64,000 bases of DNA from Clostridium sp. OF03-18AA (GTDB lineage: Bacteria; Bacillota; Clostridia; Lachnospirales; Lachnospiraceae). The notes under the pieces are model-generated. The model was not told the origin of the DNA, made no database searches, and was given only the letters and a program-made list of their open reading frames with translations. The translations under genes were made by a program, and so were the position numbers. Position 1 is the first letter of the stretch; each line of letters begins with the position of its first letter. Positions 58,935 through 64,000 of this stretch are shown one piece after another. The stretch is from the NCBI RefSeq assembly GCF_003478035.1, contig NZ_QUEP01000004.1, positions 62,001-126,000 on the forward strand, read 5' to 3'.

Positions 58935-61900
58935 ATGTACGAGAAAGTATCAACAGACCTGAACTTTGTGGACAGGGAAAAAAAGGTTGAGAAATTCTGG
59001 AAAGACGAAAAAATCTTTGAAAAAAGTATCGACAGCCGCAGAAAAGGAACCCCATACGTGTTCTATGACGGACCGCCTACCGCAAACGGCAAGCCGCATA
59101 TCGGACACGTACTTACCCGTGTCATCAAAGACATGATCCCGAGATACCGCACCATGAAAGGATACATGGTTCCGCGTAAAGCCGGCTGGGATACCCACGG
59201 ACTTCCGGTAGAGCTTGAGGTCGAGAAGCTTCTTGGTCTCGACGGAAAAGAGCAGATCGAGCAGTACGGTGTTGAGCCGTTCATCGAGAAATGTAAAGAG
59301 AGCGTCTGGAAATACAAAGGAATGTGGGAGGATTTCTCCAGCACCGTTGGTTTCTGGGCTGATATGGATAATCCGTATGTTACCTACCATGATGACTATA
59401 TCGAATCCGAATGGTGGGCATTAAAACAGATCTGGGACAAAGGACTCCTCTACAAGGGATTCAAGATCGTTCCGTACTGCCCGCGCTGCGGAACACCGCT
59501 TTCCAGCCATGAGGTTGCCCAGGGATATAAGGATGTAAAGGAAAAATCCGCCATCGCCCGCTTCAAGGTGAAAGGCGAGGACGCGTACTTCCTTGCATGG
59601 ACCACAACACCGTGGACACTTCCGAGCAACGTGGCACTCTGCGTAAACCCGAAAGAGACATACGCAAAAGTAAAGGCCGCAGACGGTTATACCTACTATA
59701 TGGCAGAAGCCCTGCTTGATGCCGTTCTCGGAAAGCTTGCGGATAAGGAAAACGGAACTCCGGCATATGAGGTTCTTGAGACATGCACCGGTAAGGACCT
59801 TGAGTACAAGGAATATGAGCCGTTATTTGATTGTGCGGTGGAGATCTGCGAGAAACAGCACAAGAAAGCATACTTCGTGACATGCGCGGATTATGTTACC
59901 CTGACAGACGGTACTGGCGTGGTACACATTGCACCGGCTTTTGGTGAGGACGATGCCCAGGTAGGCCGTCGTTATGATCTCCCGTTTGTACAGCTTGTAG
60001 ATGCAAAGGGCGACATGACAAAGGAAACTCCGTATGCAGGCGTATTCGTGAAGAAAGCGGATCCGATGGTCTTAAAAGACTTAAAGGAAAAAGGTCTGTT
60101 ATTCGAGGCACCGGCATTCGAGCACAGCTACCCGTTCTGCTGGCGCTGTGACACACCGTTGATCTACTATGCGAGAGAGTCCTGGTTCATCAAGATGACA
60201 GCGGTGAAGGATGACCTGATCCGCAACAACAATAAGATTAACTGGATTCCGGAATCCATCGGTAAAGGACGCTTCGGCGACTGGCTGGAGAACGTTCAGG
60301 ACTGGGGAATCTCCAGAAACCGTTACTGGGGCACACCTCTTCCGGTATGGCAGTGTGAGTGCGGAAAGATGCACTGCATCGGCAGCCGTGAAGAATTAAA
60401 GAAGATGAGCCCGAACTATCAGGATGTTGTAAAGAAATACAGCAAAGAGATGGACGGAGACAAGGGAGAGGTTGAGCTTCACCGTCCGTTTATCGATGAT
60501 GTAGTGATCACCTGCCCGGACTGCGGAAAAGAAATGCACCGTGTACCGGAGGTTATCGACTGCTGGTTCGACTCCGGTGCAATGCCGTTCGCACAGCATC
60601 ACTATCCGTTTGAGAACCAGGAGCTTTTCCACAAACAGTTCCCGGCACAGTTCATCTCCGAGGCCGTTGACCAGACAAGAGGATGGTTCTACTCCCTCCT
60701 TGCCGAGTCCACGCTGCTCTTTAATGAGCCGCCGTACCAGAACGTTATCGTTCTCGGTCACGTTCAGGATGAGAACGGACAGAAGATGAGTAAGTCCAAG
60801 GGAAATGCCGTTGATCCGTTCGACGCATTAAAGACATACGGCGCTGACGCGATCCGCTGGTACTTCTACATCAACAGTGCACCGTGGCTGCCGAACCGTT
60901 TCCACGGAAAGGCCGTTATGGAAGGACAGAGAAAGTTCATGGGTACTCTCTGGAATACCTACGCATTCTTCGTTCTCTACGCAAATATCGACAACTTCGA
61001 CGCAACCAAGTATACACTGGAATACGATAAACTTCCGGTCATGGACAAATGGCTGTTATCCAAGTTAAATTCTACTGTTAAGGCAGTGGATGACAACCTT
61101 GCGAACTACCGCATCCCGGAGGCTGCAAGAGCACTCCAGGAGTTCGTGGATGACATGAGCAACTGGTATGTAAGAAGAAGCCGTGAGCGTTTCTGGGCAA
61201 AGGGCATGGAGCAGGATAAGATCAACGCTTACATGACTCTCTACACAGCACTCGTGACGATTAGTAAGGCAGCAGCTCCGATGATCCCGTTCATGACAGA
61301 GGAAATCTACCAGAACCTGGTAAGATCCATCGATAAGACGGCTCCGGAGAGCATCCACCTCTGCGACTTCCCGACCGTTGATGAGGCACATATCGATGCC
61401 GAGCTGGAAGCAAAGATGGATGAAGTCTTAAAGATCGTTGTGATGGGACGTGCGGCAAGAAATACCGCAAACATCAAGAACCGTCAGCCGATCGCCAGAA
61501 TGTTCGTAAAGGCACCGGAGAAGCTTCCGGAGTTCTACCAGGAGATCATCGAGGACGAGTTAAATGTGAAGTCCGTAGAGTTCACAGATGACGTCAGAAA
61601 CTTCACATCCTACACCTTCAAGCCGCAGCTTAAGACCGTAGGACCGAAGTACGGAAAACAGCTCGGAAATATCAAGAAAGCCCTGACGGAGCTTGACGGA
61701 AATGCTGCGATGGATACCTTAAACGAGAAGGGCGCTCTGACCTTCAACTTTGACGGAAATGAAGTCGTTCTCACAAAGGATGACCTTCTGATCGATATGG
61801 CGCAGACAGAAGGTTATGTATCCGAGGCAGACAACACCGTGACCGTTGTTCTCGATACAACATTGACACCGGAGCTTCTCGAGGAAGGTTTCTACCGCGA

Positions 61901-62138
61901 GATCGTCAGCAAGATCCAGACGATGCGTAAAGAGGCCGGATTCGAGGTTATGGACCACATCTACGTTTACGTTGACAAGAATGAGAAGATCGCAGATCTG
62001 ATCAAGAAGTACGCAGACGAGTTAAAGAGTGAAGTTATGGCCGACAGCATCACGCTCGGCGAGATGACTGGATATACAAAAGAGTGGAACATCAACGGTG
62101 AAGATGTTGTACTCGGTGTCGCGAAAGTGACAAAATAG
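58935..62138 (+). CDS. ileS: Isoleucyl-tRNA synthetase, type 2 (IleS2)
   Basis: 1067-residue class I synthetase that charges tRNA-Ile. The HIGH motif is PHIGH (His55-Ile-Gly-His58) in DGPPTANGKPHIGHVLTR and KMSKS is at Lys617. The editing domain lies between. The length and the GPPTANGKPHIGH form, together with MYEKVSTDLNFVDREKKVEKFWK, are those of the eukaryote-like IleS2 group rather than the roughly 930-residue IleS1. The ATG at 58935 follows GGAGG. The frame is open back into the T-box leader, which is not coding. Confidence 0.96.
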   Translation: MYEKVSTDLNFVDREKKVEKFWKDEKIFEKSIDSRRKGTPYVFYDGPPTANGKPHIGHVLTRVIKDMIPRYRTMKGYMVPRKAGWDTHGLPVELEVEKLLGLDGKEQIEQYGVEPFIEKCKESVWKYKGMWEDFSSTVGFWADMDNPYVTYHDDYIESEWWALKQIWDKGLLYKGFKIVPYCPRCGTPLSSHEVAQGYKDVKEKSAIARFKVKGEDAYFLAWTTTPWTLPSNVALCVNPKETYAKVKAADGYTYYMAEALLDAVLGKLADKENGTPAYEVLETCTGKDLEYKEYEPLFDCAVEICEKQHKKAYFVTCADYVTLTDGTGVVHIAPAFGEDDAQVGRRYDLPFVQLVDAKGDMTKETPYAGVFVKKADPMVLKDLKEKGLLFEAPAFEHSYPFCWRCDTPLIYYARESWFIKMTAVKDDLIRNNNKINWIPESIGKGRFGDWLENVQDWGISRNRYWGTPLPVWQCECGKMHCIGSREELKKMSPNYQDVVKKYSKEMDGDKGEVELHRPFIDDVVITCPDCGKEMHRVPEVIDCWFDSGAMPFAQHHYPFENQELFHKQFPAQFISEAVDQTRGWFYSLLAESTLLFNEPPYQNVIVLGHVQDENGQKMSKSKGNAVDPFDALKTYGADAIRWYFYINSAPWLPNRFHGKAVMEGQRKFMGTLWNTYAFFVLYANIDNFDATKYTLEYDKLPVMDKWLLSKLNSTVKAVDDNLANYRIPEAARALQEFVDDMSNWYVRRSRERFWAKGMEQDKINAYMTLYTALVTISKAAAPMIPFMTEEIYQNLVRSIDKTAPESIHLCDFPTVDEAHIDAELEAKMDEVLKIVVMGRAARNTANIKNRQPIARMFVKAPEKLPEFYQEIIEDELNVKSVEFTDDVRNFTSYTFKPQLKTVGPKYGKQLGNIKKALTELDGNAAMDTLNEKGALTFNFDGNEVVLTKDDLLIDMAQTEGYVSEADNTVTVVLDTTLTPELLEEGFYREIVSKIQTMRKEAGFEVMDHIYVYVDKNEKIADLIKKYADELKSEVMADSITLGEMTGYTKEWNINGEDVVLGVAKVTK

Positions 62139-62158
62139 ACGGATGACAATAGGAAAAA

Positions 62159-62216
62159 GTTCCGCAGCGCGGGGATTTCATGAACAATATTTATGGACAG
62201 ACCCGCAATGCGGAAC
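62159..62216. repeat. Hairpin between ileS and glgP
   Basis: GTTCCGCAGCGCGGG (62159-62173) pairs with CCCGCAATGCGGAAC (62202-62216) with two mismatches and a 28-base loop. No T run follows, so it may be a weak terminator or an mRNA structure. Confidence 0.5.
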
Positions 62217-62320
62217 CTTCCTGTAAATAAGGGGTTCACATGGACCGGATCACAGACGCGGCCTGAAGAGGCATGGCGCGGGATCCGGCCATTAAGAGAG
62301 TATAAAGGAGGACTTTAGGG

Positions 62321-64000
62321 GTGAGTCAGACAATTAACAAGGATGAACTGAAGAAGACCATTGTGTTCAACGTAAAGAGCATCTACCGCAAAACGATCGA
62401 CGAGGCGACTCCGGCTATGGTTTACCAGGCTGTCGCACTTGCAGTCAAGGACATGATCATCGACCGTTGGATCGCGACTCATAAAGAGTACGACAAGCAG
62501 GATGCGAAGATCGTTTACTACATGTCCATGGAGTTCCTGACCGGTCGTTTCCTCGGAAACAACATCATCAGTCTCTGTGAGCAGAAGGAGATCGAGGAGG
62601 CACTCTCTGAACTGGGATTTGACCTGAATTCCATTGAGGATCAGGAACGGGATCCGGCACTCGGAAACGGCGGTCTTGGACGTCTTGCGGCATGCTTTTT
62701 GGATTCCCTTGCATCTTTAGGCTATCCGGCATATGGCTGCGGTATTCGTTATCGTTATGGAATGTTCAAACAGCAGATCCGTGACGGATATCAGATTGAG
62801 GTTCCGGATGAGTGGTTAAAGGATGGCTATCCGTTTGAGATCCGCCGCGCAGAGTACGCGACGGAGGTCAAGTTCGGCGGTTATGTGGAGACCGAGTGGG
62901 ACGGAAAGAGAAATCATTTTGTACAGAAGGGCTACCAGTCTGTTATGGCAGTTCCATATGATATTCCGATCGTGGGATACGGCAACAATGTCGTAAACTC
63001 CTTGAGAATCTGGGATGCACAGCCTGTGAACACCTTCAACTTAAGCGAGTTCGACAAAGGTGACTACCAGAAAGCCGTTGAGCAGGAGAATCTGGCAAAG
63101 ACCATCGTTGAAGTCCTTTATCCGAATGATAACCATTATTCCGGAAAAGAGCTTCGCTTAAAACAGCAGTATTTCTTTATTTCTGCCAGTGTTCAGCGTG
63201 CCATCAAAAAGTACAAGGAAAAGCATGACGATATCCATAAATTCTATGAGAAGGCATCCTTCCAGTTAAACGATACACATCCGACCGTTGCTGTCGCTGA
63301 GTTAATGCGTATCTTACTTGACGAGGAGAACTTAGAGTGGGATGAGGCCTGGGAGATTACGACAAAGACCTGTGCCTACACAAACCACACCATCATGGCT
63401 GAGGCTCTTGAAAAATGGCCAATCGAGCTCTTCTCCCGCCTTCTTCCGCGTGTTTACCAGATCGTTGAGGAGATCAACCGCCGCTTCGTTGCCCAGATCC
63501 AGCAGAGATATCCGGGCAACAACGAGAAGATCCGCAGAATGGCGATCATTTACGACGGACAGGTCCGCATGGCTTACCTCGCGATCGTCGGCAGCTTCTC
63601 CGTAAACGGCGTTGCGAAGCTCCACACAGAGATCCTTGAGAAACAGGAGCTTCGTGACTTCTATGAGATGATGCCGGAGAAGTTCAACAACAAGACGAAC
63701 GGTATCACCCAGAGACGTTTCCTTCTTCACGGAAACCCGCTGCTTGCAGACTGGGTAACCGACAAGATTGGAAACGAGTGGATCACCGACCTCTCCAATA
63801 TCAAAAAACTCTCTGTCTATGTGGATGACGAGAAGTGCCAGCAGGAGTTCATGAACATCAAGTACCAGAACAAGATCCGTCTTGCGAAGTACATCAAGGA
63901 ACACAACGGAATCGACGTTGACCCGCGTTCTATCTTCGATGTTCAGGTAAAACGTCTGCATGAGTACAAGAGACAGCTCATGAACATCCTTCATGTGATG
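62321..64000 (+). CDS. glgP: Glycogen/maltodextrin phosphorylase (3' truncated by window edge)
   Basis: The first 560 codons of a PLP-dependent glucan phosphorylase (usual length about 800-850) that releases glucose-1-phosphate from alpha-1,4-glucans. The GTG start at 62321 follows AAAGGAGG. Motifs are YYMSMEFLTGRFLGNN, DPALGNGGLGRLAACFLDSLA, RYRYGMFKQ, FFISASVQRAI, QLNDTHPTVAVAELMRIL and NGITQRRFLLHGNPLLADW near the end, then VQVKRLHEYKRQLMN. The PLP lysine region lies outside the window. Confidence 0.96.
   Translation, partial: MSQTINKDELKKTIVFNVKSIYRKTIDEATPAMVYQAVALAVKDMIIDRWIATHKEYDKQDAKIVYYMSMEFLTGRFLGNNIISLCEQKEIEEALSELGFDLNSIEDQERDPALGNGGLGRLAACFLDSLASLGYPAYGCGIRYRYGMFKQQIRDGYQIEVPDEWLKDGYPFEIRRAEYATEVKFGGYVETEWDGKRNHFVQKGYQSVMAVPYDIPIVGYGNNVVNSLRIWDAQPVNTFNLSEFDKGDYQKAVEQENLAKTIVEVLYPNDNHYSGKELRLKQQYFFISASVQRAIKKYKEKHDDIHKFYEKASFQLNDTHPTVAVAELMRILLDEENLEWDEAWEITTKTCAYTNHTIMAEALEKWPIELFSRLLPRVYQIVEEINRRFVAQIQQRYPGNNEKIRRMAIIYDGQVRMAYLAIVGSFSVNGVAKLHTEILEKQELRDFYEMMPEKFNNKTNGITQRRFLLHGNPLLADWVTDKIGNEWITDLSNIKKLSVYVDDEKCQQEFMNIKYQNKIRLAKYIKEHNGIDVDPRSIFDVQVKRLHEYKRQLMNILHVM

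Overview
The window looks like the chromosome of an anaerobic, spore-forming Firmicute of the Lachnospiraceae type (Clostridium cluster XIVa). The evidence is a complete spoIIIA operon plus spoIVB, a T-box-controlled ileS, rubrerythrin, AGCS and TAXI-TRAP amino/organic acid transporters, LytS/LytTR signalling, Rrf2 and LysR regulators, and exported proteins with choline/glucan-binding-type wall repeats. Genus-level assignment cannot be made from this sequence alone. No rRNA, tRNA, IS element, prophage or CRISPR array was seen.

Layout. 1-3 kb: the end of an OmpR-type response regulator, a GNAT acetyltransferase overlapping rlmH, and a DUF4272 protein. 3.2-4.5 kb: homoserine dehydrogenase. 4.7-10.2 kb: the eight-gene spoIIIAA-AH operon with a candidate sigma-E promoter. 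10.3-19 kb: the conserved Firmicute block yqhY(asp23)-nusB-xseA-xseB-ispA-dxs-tlyA-nadK-argR, interrupted by one reverse-strand lipoprotein gene. 19-23 kb: recN and spoIVB, which normally follow argR in the same direction, lie here as an inverted pair next to a broken alkD fragment. recN has three LexA-like boxes and spoIVB has a sigma-G-like promoter. 23-25 kb: a nitrilase-family hydrolase and aroD. 25.6-32.1 kb: a TAXI-type TRAP transporter set (binding protein, DUF1850, fused permease) followed by a LytS kinase and LytTR regulator. 32.3-34.7 kb: a DnaJ-like chaperone without zinc finger, and ilvE. 35-42.7 kb: an amino-acid catabolism region with an MFS transporter, LysR, a CyuA/UPF0597-type cysteine/serine enzyme, then LysR, glutaminase and an Na+/amino-acid symporter. 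43.1-53.7 kb: an Rrf2 regulator divergent from two large exported wall-associated proteins. One has a stalk of 21 tandem 36-bp units. The other is a 2294-residue subtilisin-family protease with FN3-like, carboxypeptidase-regulatory-like and BspA-type repeat regions and a C-terminal wall-binding module. 53.8-64 kb: cysK, rubrerythrin with a Fur/PerR-type palindrome, UPF0340, nicotinate phosphoribosyltransferase, T-box plus type-2 ileS, and the 5' part of glycogen phosphorylase.

Intergenic DNA is rich in hairpins and dispersed repeats: a 177-bp element with 14-bp terminal inverted repeats and a second half-copy elsewhere, a 207-bp long inverted repeat, a two-copy 49-bp repeat, and a 40-bp tandem duplication. 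These and the two-gene surface module are the least ordinary parts. Functional statements rest on recognised motifs and family knowledge. No database search or structure prediction was possible.
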